A DNA stretch of 62,213 nucleotides from Alistipes sp. UBA936 (GTDB lineage: Bacteria; Bacteroidota; Bacteroidia; Bacteroidales; Rikenellaceae), in assembly GCA_002293505.1 (NCBI GenBank), contig DBDI01000001.1, positions 88,899 to 151,111 on the forward strand, written 5' to 3'. Under the pieces are notes generated by a model. The model ran no database searches and was not told the DNA's origin. It was given only the letters and a program-made list of their open reading frames with translations. Numbering within the stretch: the stretch's first letter is position 1; each line of letters opens with the position of its first letter. Positions 26,925 to 34,976 of this stretch are shown one piece after another. Position numbers and translations under genes: made by a program.

Positions 26925-27986
26925 ATGGCTACACAACCGGTGAACTCGGACAAGCTGAAAGTGCTCAGCGCCGTGATGCAGAAAATAGAGAAGGATTTCG
27001 GTAAGGGATCCATAATGAAGATGGACAACACCTCTGTCGAGGAGGTTGCGGTTATTCCGTCCGGTTCGCTCACTCTGGACATTGCTCTGGGCGTCGGCGG
27101 TTACCCCAAGGGCCGCGTCATCGAGATTTACGGCCCCGAGTCGTCCGGTAAAACCACCCTCGCTCTGCACGCTATCGCCGAGGCTCAAAAAATGGGCGGT
27201 ATCGCTGCTTTTATCGACGCCGAGCACGCTTTCGACAGTTATTACGCTCAGAAGCTGGGTATCGACATCGAGAACCTGCTCATCTCTCAGCCCGACAACG
27301 GCGAACAGGCGCTCGAGATCGCCGACAGCTTGATCCGTTCCGGCGCTATCGACATCGTTGTTATCGACTCCGTTGCCGCTCTCACTCCTAAGGCCGAGAT
27401 CGAGGGCGATATGGGCGAGTCCAAGATGGGCCTTCAGGCCCGCCTTATGTCTCAGGCTCTCCGTAAACTCACCGCCTCCATCGCTAAGACCAAAACCGTT
27501 TGTATCTTCATCAACCAGTTGCGCGACAAGATCGGCGTTGCTTACGGTAACCCCGAGACCACGACCGGCGGTAACGCCCTCAAATTCTACGCTTCCGTTC
27601 GTATCGACATCCGTAAGAGCGCTGCCATTAAGGACGGCGACGACGTTCTGGGTAATCTCACTAAGGTCAAGGTTGTTAAAAATAAGGTTGCTCCTCCTTT
27701 CCGCCGCGCCGAGTTCGACATTATGTACGGTCAGGGTATTTCTCGCGTCGGCGAGGTGCTCGATTTGGCCGTGGATAACGATATTATCAAAAAGAGTGGT
27801 TCGTGGTACTCGTTCGGCGACCGTAAACTGGGGCAGGGTAGGGACGCCACTAAAGAGCTGCTCGTCAGCGACTCCGCTCTCCAGACTCAGATCGAAAAGA
27901 AGGTTCGTGAGGCCCTTAGTTCCGCCGACAAAGATCCCGCTGCCGCACCTAAGAAATCCGCCAAAAAGGACGACGCCGAAGAATAG
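26925..27986 (+). CDS. recA: Recombinase RecA
   Basis: A 353-aa RecA. Walker A is GPESSGKTTL near residue 70, with the MAW-type end of the motif, Walker B VIDSVAAL, L2-loop region TTTGGNALKFYASVR and a Lys/Asp/Glu-rich C-terminal tail. It forms filaments on single-stranded DNA for homologous recombination and SOS induction. It is eight bases upstream of the RelA/SpoT gene. Codons are biased to pyrimidine-ending forms, as expected of a well-expressed gene. Confidence 0.97.
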   Translation: MATQPVNSDKLKVLSAVMQKIEKDFGKGSIMKMDNTSVEEVAVIPSGSLTLDIALGVGGYPKGRVIEIYGPESSGKTTLALHAIAEAQKMGGIAAFIDAEHAFDSYYAQKLGIDIENLLISQPDNGEQALEIADSLIRSGAIDIVVIDSVAALTPKAEIEGDMGESKMGLQARLMSQALRKLTASIAKTKTVCIFINQLRDKIGVAYGNPETTTGGNALKFYASVRIDIRKSAAIKDGDDVLGNLTKVKVVKNKVAPPFRRAEFDIMYGQGISRVGEVLDLAVDNDIIKKSGSWYSFGDRKLGQGRDATKELLVSDSALQTQIEKKVREALSSADKDPAAAPKKSAKKDDAEE

Positions 27987-27994
27987 TAAGAGTA

Positions 27995-30175
27995 ATGGAT
28001 TACACCCCACAGGACGAGGCCCTGATCGCCGCTCGGTTCGACAGCCTGCTCGCTTCGTGCGAAAAGATTTGCCGCACCGATGAGGATTGGGCTATGATTC
28101 GCCGCGCGTTCAGCGTCGCTAAGGATGCTCACAAGGGCGTTCGGCGTCGTTCCGGGGAGCCTTACATTACCCACCCGATCGCTGTGGCTCAGATCTGCGT
28201 CGACGAGATCGGTCTCGGTGTTAAGAGCGTTGTTGCCTCGTTGTTGCACGATGTTGTGGAGGATACCGACCTCGGTTTGGACGACATCTCTCGTATGTTC
28301 ACGCCCAAGATCGCTTCTATGGTCGACGGGTTGACGAAAATTTCCGGCGTTTTCAACAACGAAAGCATCTCCGAGCAGGCCGAAACGTTCCGTAAGATGC
28401 TTCTCACGTTGTTGGACGACGTTCGGGTCGTGTTGATCAAGATCGCCGACCGACTCCACAATATGCGTACTCTCGGGTCGATGCCTCCCGAGAAACAGAT
28501 CAAGATCACCAGTGAGACCTTGTTTTTGTTCGCTCCTCTGGCTTACCGCCTCGGTTTGCACGCCATCAAAAGCGAGCTCGAAGACCTCTCCCTGCGCTAT
28601 CGTTTTCCGGAGCAATACGCTGAGATAGAGGCTAAGTTGGAGGCCGCCAAAAAGAAACGCGTCAAAGTGATGGAGCGGTTCGACGAGCCGATCGTAAAGA
28701 GCTTGCGCGAAAACGGCGTCGAGTTCGAGATCTCCGAACGTGTCAAAAGCGTCTACTCCGTTTGGCGTAAGATGCAGCAGAAACAGATTTCGTTCGAGGA
28801 GATATACGACCTTTTTGCCGTTCGGATCATCTTCTCGCCCTCGCCCGTGATCCCCGAAAAGACCCAGTGTTGGTTCATTTACGAGTTGGTTACCGACCTT
28901 TATCCCTCGCGCCCCGACCGCCTGCGCGATTGGATAACTTTCCCTAAACCAAATGGTTACGAGGCTTTGCATACAACCGTTATGGGTCCCGAGGGTCTGT
29001 GGGTCGAGGTGCAGATCCGCTCTGAGAGGATGAACGCGGTTGCCGAGCGTGGCGTTGCTGCCCATTGGAAACACAAGGAGGCGCCCGAGGATGAGGTCGC
29101 TTCCGACGAGAAGTTCGACGCTTGGTTGAGCCGTATCCGCGACGCCCTTTCGAGTCCGACCGAGGACGCTGTCGACTTTTTGGACAACTTCCAGAAATCG
29201 CTCTATACATCTGAGATTGTGGTGTTTACACCCAAAGGCGAGGATCGTAAATTGTTGAAAGGTTCCACCGTGTTGGACTTCGCTTATGACATCCACAGTA
29301 AGTTGGGTGCCAGCGCGATAGGGGCTAAGATCAACCACAAAATCGAATCCATTTACACTGTCCTCTCCAGCGGCGACCAGATCGAGGTGCTCACTTCGAA
29401 CAGCGCTCGCCCCACGCCCGAATGGTTGGATCACGTGGTTACTACTAAGGCTAAACATCACATTAAGAACTACTTGCGTAAAACCGGCCAGAGTAATATC
29501 GAGCGCGGTAAGATCCTTTTCGAGACTCGTATGGCTGAGCTTGGGATCGCTCCCAGCGGCCGCGTTTTTCGTAAATTGCTGCCCGCTTACGGTAGTCCGA
29601 CCAAGGACGAGTTCTACAAAAACCTCGGCGCCGGAACGATCTCGCTCGACGGCCTGCAGGATATTTTGCGACAAAACGCGGCAAGTAAGTTGTTGAAATT
29701 CTGGACTTTGTTCCAGAGTGACAATGATTCCGAGGAGGAAGATTCCGTGCCCGAGGAGATGGTCGTTGCCGAGTGTTGCATCCCCATTCCGGGCGACGAC
29801 GTGACTGGTTATCGCGACCCTCACACCGGAAAAATCTTCGTACACAAGACCAGTTGCAACGAATTGATGCGCCTCGCCTCACAGCACGGCAAAAACATCG
29901 TGACCGGAATCCGATGGTCGAGCCACAAGGCAATGTCCTTTCTATCAGTCATTAACGTTCAGGGGATCGACCGCATTGGTATACTTTTGGACCTCGTTGG
30001 CGTGATCACCGGCGAGCTTGGGATCAACATCCGCGGCCTGCAGATCCAGAGCCACGACGGTATTTTCGAGGGCGAAATCAGCCTCTACGTTGCCAACACG
30101 AGTGACCTTAACGCACTGATAGCCAAGATAAAAAAGATAAAAGGCGTCGACAAGGCGCAACGCATAAACGGTTAA
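27995..30175 (+). CDS. Bifunctional (p)ppGpp synthetase/hydrolase (RelA/SpoT family)
   Basis: A 726-aa long RSH enzyme. The hydrolase domain keeps the HD box (HDVVED at 85-90, plus ITHP near 60), so it should degrade ppGpp. The synthetase domain follows (RVKSVYSVWRKM, DLFAVRIIF, NGYEALHTTVMGP). A TGS domain lies around 405-465 (VVFTPKGEDRKLLKGSTVLD), and an ACT domain ends the chain (VINVQGIDRIGILLDLVG). It likely sets the stringent-response alarmone level. Eight bases separate it from recA. Confidence 0.94.
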   Translation: MDYTPQDEALIAARFDSLLASCEKICRTDEDWAMIRRAFSVAKDAHKGVRRRSGEPYITHPIAVAQICVDEIGLGVKSVVASLLHDVVEDTDLGLDDISRMFTPKIASMVDGLTKISGVFNNESISEQAETFRKMLLTLLDDVRVVLIKIADRLHNMRTLGSMPPEKQIKITSETLFLFAPLAYRLGLHAIKSELEDLSLRYRFPEQYAEIEAKLEAAKKKRVKVMERFDEPIVKSLRENGVEFEISERVKSVYSVWRKMQQKQISFEEIYDLFAVRIIFSPSPVIPEKTQCWFIYELVTDLYPSRPDRLRDWITFPKPNGYEALHTTVMGPEGLWVEVQIRSERMNAVAERGVAAHWKHKEAPEDEVASDEKFDAWLSRIRDALSSPTEDAVDFLDNFQKSLYTSEIVVFTPKGEDRKLLKGSTVLDFAYDIHSKLGASAIGAKINHKIESIYTVLSSGDQIEVLTSNSARPTPEWLDHVVTTKAKHHIKNYLRKTGQSNIERGKILFETRMAELGIAPSGRVFRKLLPAYGSPTKDEFYKNLGAGTISLDGLQDILRQNAASKLLKFWTLFQSDNDSEEEDSVPEEMVVAECCIPIPGDDVTGYRDPHTGKIFVHKTSCNELMRLASQHGKNIVTGIRWSSHKAMSFLSVINVQGIDRIGILLDLVGVITGELGINIRGLQIQSHDGIFEGEISLYVANTSDLNALIAKIKKIKGVDKAQRING

Positions 30176-30179
30176 AGCT

Positions 30180-30590
30180 ATGGAAGAGTACAATTTGGAT
30201 TGGCTTTGGGGGCTTCTCGTCGTTATAGGACTGGTTTTCAGTACGATAGCTAAATCTCGCAAGAAATCGCAAGAGGTTGATCCCGAGCTATATAGCGACG
30301 ACAGCGCCGACGAATACGATGGCACCCTCGAGGGTTATAGCCTTGAGGATCAATATAATGCAGAGACCCAATACAACGCCGAGGAGGCTCCTCGACGAGT
30401 CTATCCGCCTCAGACTCTCACCTCGGTCGACAGCTTCGCGGCATCTCAATCGAACGACAAGCAAATTGCTGGCGACTCATCCCTACCCGAGCCCCAACCG
30501 TTTGTAGCTGAGCTGCTTGGCGAGGAGTTCGACCTTCGTCGCGCGGTCATCGAATCCGAGATCCTTACCCCCAAATGGGTGACACAATAG
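30180..30590 (+). CDS. Small membrane-anchored acidic protein, unknown function
   Basis: A 136-aa protein with a single N-terminal hydrophobic helix (LWGLLVVIGLVFSTIA) followed by KSRKKSQ, suggesting an inside-positive anchor. Then comes a long acidic, probably disordered region with a small internal repeat (DQYNAETQYNAEE). A conserved-looking C-terminal motif follows: EFDLRRAVIESEIL. I recall similar C-terminal motifs in short Bacteroidales proteins, but no function is known to me. It lies four bases after the RSH gene and four before the HIT gene, and is presumably co-transcribed with them. Confidence 0.75.
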   Translation: MEEYNLDWLWGLLVVIGLVFSTIAKSRKKSQEVDPELYSDDSADEYDGTLEGYSLEDQYNAETQYNAEEAPRRVYPPQTLTSVDSFAASQSNDKQIAGDSSLPEPQPFVAELLGEEFDLRRAVIESEILTPKWVTQ

Positions 30591-30594
30591 AGTT

Positions 30595-30993
30595 ATGGCA
30601 ACGATTTTTACGCGCATCATCGACGGCGAGATTCCCAGTTACAAGGTGGCTGAGGACGAACGGTTTTTCGCTTTTCTGGACATCAATCCTCTCGTTGTCG
30701 GACACACTCTGGTGGTGCCGAAGTTCGCCGCCGATCGGGAGCTCGACTACGTTTTCGATCTGGATGACGACACGCTCGGCGCGATGATGGTGTTCGCCAA
30801 AAAAGTCGCCCAGCGTATCAGGCAAACCGTTGATTGTAAGCGAGTTGCTGTTGTTGCTCTCGGCCTCGAAGTTCCTCACGTTCACATCCATCTCATTCCT
30901 ATTAACAGCGAAACCGACGTCGATTTCCGCCGTCCTCGCGTCCAACTTTCGCCCGAACAATTCGCCGCTCTCGCCGCGAAATTAAGCCTCTAA
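30595..30993 (+). CDS. HIT family hydrolase
   Basis: A 132-aa histidine-triad protein, HINT-like. The fold begins with FTRIIDGEIPSYKV, continues with DINPLVVGHTLVVPK and carries the catalytic triad motif HVHIHLIP near residue 97. Such proteins hydrolyse AMP linked to amines, lysine or other groups. It closes the recA-rsh run; a BlaI operator lies 20 bases downstream. Confidence 0.93.
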   Translation: MATIFTRIIDGEIPSYKVAEDERFFAFLDINPLVVGHTLVVPKFAADRELDYVFDLDDDTLGAMMVFAKKVAQRIRQTVDCKRVAVVALGLEVPHVHIHLIPINSETDVDFRRPRVQLSPEQFAALAAKLSL

Positions 30994-31012
30994 GAAGATT
31001 ATTTTTCACGTC

Positions 31013-31049
31013 AACTAAACTTTTAGTTTGCACAACTAAAAGTTTAGTT
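31013..31049. promoter_or_regulatory. BlaI-type operator, double dyad
   Basis: Two dyads, each AACTAAA-N2-TTTAGTT, stand at 31013-31028 and 31034-31049 with centres 21 bp apart (two helical turns). The whole 37-bp block is itself a perfect 16-bp inverted repeat around the spacer TGCAC. It sits directly upstream of the -7 box of the blaI-like gene, covering the RNA polymerase site. Confidence 0.75.
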
Positions 31050-31050
31050 T

Positions 31051-31058
31051 TATATTTG
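31051..31058 (+). promoter_or_regulatory. Promoter of the BlaI-M56 operon, -7 box
   Basis: TATATTTG matches TAnnTTTG, one base after the operator and 26 bases before the ATG at 31085. Repressor binding to the operator would block it. Confidence 0.65.
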
Positions 31059-31084
31059 TGCTATAAAGATTGAAAGGTAGAAAT

Positions 31085-31519
31085 ATGAAAGAACTGACGA
31101 AGGCGGAGCTGGATGTGATGCAGATCATCTGGCATAGAAGCAAGGTGGTGGTGCACGACATCCTGGATGAGATGCCGGATCCGAAACCTGCCTACAACAC
31201 GGTCTCAACGATCGTGAGGATTCTTGAAAAGAAAGGCTTCGTGGGACACGAGAAGTTGTTAGGCAAAACCTTTCTGTATCACCCGATTGTGCGCAGAGAT
31301 GAGTATACGGAACACTTTATGAATAGCGTTTTGGGCAGGTTTTTCAACGGTTCGATCGTGCAAATGGTGTCGTTTTTCGGGAAGCGCGACAACGTTACGC
31401 TGAAGGATTTCGACAACATTATAAGCATCCTTGAAGAACAAAGAAAAGAGGAAATTAAGAGGGGAGGATACAAAAATGAAGGAAGACTTACTATACGTTT
31501 TGGGGGTCGCGGTAAGTAG
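31085..31519 (+). CDS. BlaI/MecI family transcriptional repressor
   Basis: A 144-aa winged-helix repressor. The domain shows LTKAELDVMQIIWH, PAYNTVSTIVRILEKKGFVGHEK and the family strand LGKTFLYHPIV. The C-terminal half is the dimerisation helix set. Family members repress their own operon until a BlaR1/MecR1-type sensor triggers cleavage. It is paired with an M56 sensor whose start overlaps its last 44 bases, and it has a matching operator upstream. No beta-lactamase or mecA-like gene is in the window, so the signal is unknown. Confidence 0.93.
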   Translation: MKELTKAELDVMQIIWHRSKVVVHDILDEMPDPKPAYNTVSTIVRILEKKGFVGHEKLLGKTFLYHPIVRRDEYTEHFMNSVLGRFFNGSIVQMVSFFGKRDNVTLKDFDNIISILEEQRKEEIKRGGYKNEGRLTIRFGGRGK

Positions 31520-33530
31520 CGGACTGCTCGTAACATTCTATCGCACAGCGCTTCACGGCCGGGTGTCGTTTGCCTTTGCCCGCGTTTTTCTGCTCGGATC
31601 GCTTGCCATTTCGGCGGTCGTCCCGGCGCTTGAAATTCCCGTTTGGCGGAGCGCGCCGATCGAGATACCTTATAATATAGCGTCGTCGCAACCTGTTGCC
31701 GCCGCTTTGTCACCTGCCGTTGCGTTTGTGGCACCTGATTCCGCGGACGTGGCTTCTGCTTCTGTCGGCTGGTTGCGGGTATTTGTTTTGGTACTGTATG
31801 TTGTTGGTGTTCTGGCGCTTGTCGTGTTAGGGGGGCGGCAGATAGTGAAGATTTTTCGTATTCGGCGCTGGGCAAAAATCCGCAACGAGGTGCATCACGT
31901 GGACGGCTATACGATTGTGCTGAGCAACGACGTGACGGCTCCATTTTCTTTTCTGTCAACGATTTACGTCGCCCGCGACACGCCAGCCGAAGAGTTGAAC
32001 CAACTGGTGATGCACGAGGGGAGCCACATTCGTCATCGCCATTCGGTGGAGAAGATCGCGATGGAGGCGCTCAAGGTGCTGTTCTGGTTCTCGCCGGCGA
32101 CTTGGTGGGCGGCGCGTCTGCTGAGTGAAGTACATGAGTTTCAGGCCGATAGCGATACGATGGAGGCCGGATGCCCAGTTGAAGAATACCTTCATACCAT
32201 ATTTCGTCAGGTTTTCGGGGTGGCGCCGGAGATCGCGACAGGCTTGGGAAATTCGCTAACCAAAAAACGATTCGAAATGATGAAAACTAATCTGAAACAC
32301 AGTAAGTCAAGTTGGCTGCGGGCAGCGGGAGTGCTACCCATTGCGGCCGGAATGTTGGCGCTTTTTGGCTTTACTCATCGCGCACCGGAGGTTGTGGTGA
32401 CGGGCGCACCGGAGATTATGGTGACTGGAGTGTCTGAAGCCGTTGAAACAGAGCCTGATAAGGCTGAAGAATTGATGGCTGCTCGCGACGTTGCGCAGGA
32501 ACGCGCGATGCTTGTACAGGAACGAGCAGAGGTTGCACAGGAACGTGCGGAACTTGCACAAGAGCAAGCAGAGGCTACGCAAAGACGCTTAGAAATTACC
32601 GCAAAGATGCTTCAGCAACCAGACGAGCCGACGTACGCTCCAGAGGAGACGCCAAAGTTTCAGGGCGGTGATTTGAGCAAGTTCCGCAACTGGGTGATGG
32701 AACAGATTGTGTACCCGCAAGAGGCTGTGGAAAATGGTGTTAGCGGTGTTGTTACCGCGAAATTCGTCATCGAAAAAGATGGCACCGTAGGGCCGGTCGA
32801 GGTTCTGAATTCACCCTCTGAGCTATTTTCCAACGAGGTTGCGCGCGTCATCAGCACCTCGCCAGCGTGGACGCCCGGCACGAAAGACGACAAACCTGTG
32901 CGAGTGTTTTTCATAGTACCGATCGAGTTTGCGCCTGCCGAAGGCGATCAGGTAACTGTCCACACGGAGATGCATAAGCTTGAGGGTCAGCCACTTTATG
33001 TCGTCGACGGACGCAAAGTTACGCGTGAGGAATTCGACACGATGTTGAAGCCCGATGATATTGAGAGCGTTTCCGTTTTGAAGAACGACGCCGCAACGAC
33101 AATGTATGGCGAGGACGCAGAGTATGGCGTAATTATCGTAGAAACAAAGGATTACACCAAGTTGGATGAGCAAACGGAGACCGGATATGGAAAGGTGTCG
33201 AGGCGCGCGCGTTCGTCGTCCGTAAACAAGGTCGATATGAGCGAAATCAACAAGCACGCCGATCTGAGGAGCTACCTGCAGGGGCGCGTTGCGGGGGTTC
33301 AATTCTTTGGAGATAAGCTAATTGTACGCGGCTTGAAGTCTGTCAACAACAACAACGAGGCGCTGATACTGATCGACGGGATGCCGGTAGGAAGCTTCGA
33401 GGAAGCCAACGAAATACTGAACCCCAACGACATAGAGTCGGTCAGCGTGACCGGTTCGACCAATATTTACGGCCAGCGGGGCGCCAACGGAGTGGTGCTT
33501 ATCGTGACGAAAAAGAAGGTGAACAATTAA
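31476..33530 (+). CDS. M56 (BlaR1/MecR1-like) sensor with TonB and two plug-like modules
   Basis: A 684-aa membrane protein. Helices lie around 1-20, 36-50, 100-120 and 283-298. The M56 zinc site is HEGSH at 180-184 with HEFQAD near 220. Residues 335-370 are a seven-residue charged repeat (AQERAEL type), probably a coiled coil. A TonB C-terminal domain spans about 395-487. Two related segments follow (507-558, 630-680), each of the form DG...DIESVSV...YG...GV...TK, like the plug of SusC/TonB receptors. The ATG follows a rare GGGGAGG and overlaps blaI by 44 bases, suggesting coupling. It probably relays an envelope signal to BlaI; the role of the tail is unknown. Confidence 0.85.
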   Translation: MKEDLLYVLGVAVSSGLLVTFYRTALHGRVSFAFARVFLLGSLAISAVVPALEIPVWRSAPIEIPYNIASSQPVAAALSPAVAFVAPDSADVASASVGWLRVFVLVLYVVGVLALVVLGGRQIVKIFRIRRWAKIRNEVHHVDGYTIVLSNDVTAPFSFLSTIYVARDTPAEELNQLVMHEGSHIRHRHSVEKIAMEALKVLFWFSPATWWAARLLSEVHEFQADSDTMEAGCPVEEYLHTIFRQVFGVAPEIATGLGNSLTKKRFEMMKTNLKHSKSSWLRAAGVLPIAAGMLALFGFTHRAPEVVVTGAPEIMVTGVSEAVETEPDKAEELMAARDVAQERAMLVQERAEVAQERAELAQEQAEATQRRLEITAKMLQQPDEPTYAPEETPKFQGGDLSKFRNWVMEQIVYPQEAVENGVSGVVTAKFVIEKDGTVGPVEVLNSPSELFSNEVARVISTSPAWTPGTKDDKPVRVFFIVPIEFAPAEGDQVTVHTEMHKLEGQPLYVVDGRKVTREEFDTMLKPDDIESVSVLKNDAATTMYGEDAEYGVIIVETKDYTKLDEQTETGYGKVSRRARSSSVNKVDMSEINKHADLRSYLQGRVAGVQFFGDKLIVRGLKSVNNNNEALILIDGMPVGSFEEANEILNPNDIESVSVTGSTNIYGQRGANGVVLIVTKKKVNN

Positions 33531-34906
33531 GCTATCTCTTTGATTTTAACCATTATACGTTGAGCTAAGGTGTCGGCTGCGTTTCGGTCGGCACCTTCGC
33601 TATAGACGCGCAGAATGGGCTCGGTGTTCGAGCGACGCAGATGAACCCAACCATCCGGGAAGTCGATCTTAACTCCGTCTATATCAGTGATTTTCTCGCC
33701 AGCGTAAGCCGCCTTCACGCTTTCCAACAGGGCGTCGACATCGGTCTCGGGAGTGAGGTCGATGCGATTCTTAGCCATCTGATAATCGGGATATGTGGCG
33801 CGCAACTGGCTGGCAGTCAGACCTGAGTGAGCCAAATGAGTCAGGAACAGAGCAACGCCGACCAAAGCGTCGCGACCGTAGTGCAGGGCAGGGTAGATGA
33901 TACCGCCATTACCCTCGCCGCCGATCACAGCGCCGACCTCCTTCATTTTTGCAACGACGTTGACCTCGCCTACGGCAGCCGCAAAATACTGACCACCACG
34001 TTTTTTGGTGACGTCAGCTAAAGCTCTTGTCGAGCTCAGGTTCGAAACCGTGTTACCGCCGCCGGGAGTCTTAGACAACACGTAATCGGCCACCGAAACC
34101 AGCGTGTACTCCTCGCCGAACATCTCGCCGGTTTCGCAAACCAGCGCCAGTCGGTCGACGTCCGGATCGACAACGATGCCCAGATCGGCCTTCTCGCGAA
34201 CGACGGTGGAGGCAATTTCAGTAAGGTTTTCGGGCAGCGGCTCGGGGTTGTGAGCAAACTCGCCAGTGGGTTCGCAATTGAGGCAAACGACATCACAACC
34301 AAGCTGTTGAAGGAGCGCAGGAATCGCCGTTCCACCAACAGAGTTGACCGCGTCGACCACAATACGAAACTTACGGGCGCGCACCGCGTCAACGTCAACA
34401 AGAGGCAGAGCGAGCACGTCGCGAATGTGTTGCTCAGTGAAATCGACCCGCTCGACCACGTGGCCGAGGGCGTCGACATCTGCATAAGTAAAGTTTTCAG
34501 CCTCAGCGATATGCAATATTTCGGCCCCGGCAGCAGCGCTCAAAAACTCTCCGCGAGAATCGAGCAGCTTGAGGGCGTTCCATTGGCGCGGATTATGGCT
34601 GGCAGTCAGGATGATACCGCCCGCCGCGCCGTAATGCACGACAGCCATTTCGACCCCAGGTGTGGTGCACAGACCAGCGTCCACAACGTCAACCCCGCAA
34701 CCCATCAGAGTCCCGATCACGAGCCGCTCGACCATCTCACCAGACAGCCTTGCATCGCGCCCGACGACAACCGTAACTCGTTTGCCATCAGCTATTTGTC
34801 GAGCATAAGCAGAGATGAATTTCACCACATCGACGGGTGTGAGATTGTCAGAGGGGGCGCCGCCAATCGTGCCTCGAATTCCCGAAATGGACTTAATCAG
34901 AGCCAT
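33527..34906 (-). CDS. glmM: Phosphoglucosamine mutase-like phosphohexomutase
   Basis: A 459-aa alpha-D-phosphohexomutase. It starts ALIKSISGIRGTIGG, has the active-site serine in GIILTASHNPRQWNALK, metal loop VDPDVDRLA, sugar loop GGEGNGG and phosphate loop RRSNTEPILRVY. The combination GEGNGG with RRSNTEP is typical of phosphoglucosamine mutases, which make glucosamine-1-P for cell-wall precursors; phosphomannomutase is the alternative. The ATG at 34906 is used because the frame upstream runs through the promoter. It converges on the M56 gene with a four-base overlap. Confidence 0.85.
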   Translation of the reverse strand: MALIKSISGIRGTIGGAPSDNLTPVDVVKFISAYARQIADGKRVTVVVGRDARLSGEMVERLVIGTLMGCGVDVVDAGLCTTPGVEMAVVHYGAAGGIILTASHNPRQWNALKLLDSRGEFLSAAAGAEILHIAEAENFTYADVDALGHVVERVDFTEQHIRDVLALPLVDVDAVRARKFRIVVDAVNSVGGTAIPALLQQLGCDVVCLNCEPTGEFAHNPEPLPENLTEIASTVVREKADLGIVVDPDVDRLALVCETGEMFGEEYTLVSVADYVLSKTPGGGNTVSNLSSTRALADVTKKRGGQYFAAAVGEVNVVAKMKEVGAVIGGEGNGGIIYPALHYGRDALVGVALFLTHLAHSGLTASQLRATYPDYQMAKNRIDLTPETDVDALLESVKAAYAGEKITDIDGVKIDFPDGWVHLRRSNTEPILRVYSEGADRNAADTLAQRIMVKIKEIA

Positions 34907-34924
34907 ATAGATTCCTAATTTTAG

Positions 34925-34955
34925 TTGGATTTTTCGTGCAAAATGCGTAATTTTG
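34925..34955 (+). promoter_or_regulatory. Nucleoside phosphorylase promoter (-33 and -7 boxes)
   Basis: TTG at 34925-34927 and TAATTTTG at 34948-34955, 20 bases apart, precede the ATG at 34977. The -7 box of the opposite gene lies five bases further on. Confidence 0.6.
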
Positions 34956-34959
34956 GTTG

Positions 34960-34967
34960 CAAATATA
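34960..34967 (-). promoter_or_regulatory. glmM promoter, -7 box
   Basis: The minus strand reads TATATTTG, 53 bases before the ATG at 34906. It faces the nucleoside phosphorylase promoter, so the two polymerase footprints overlap. Confidence 0.55.
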
Positions 34968-34976
34968 CCTAAAAAT

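Noticed and set aside
25416..28010. An 864-codon open frame antisense to dnaA and recA
   Set aside because: It spans two certain genes and an intergenic promoter, and the product has no family features; it is a codon-bias shadow.
32480..32600. Tandem repeat in DNA within the M56 gene
   Set aside because: It encodes an in-frame seven-residue coiled-coil repeat (AQERAEL type) and is explained by the protein; the DNA copies have diverged.
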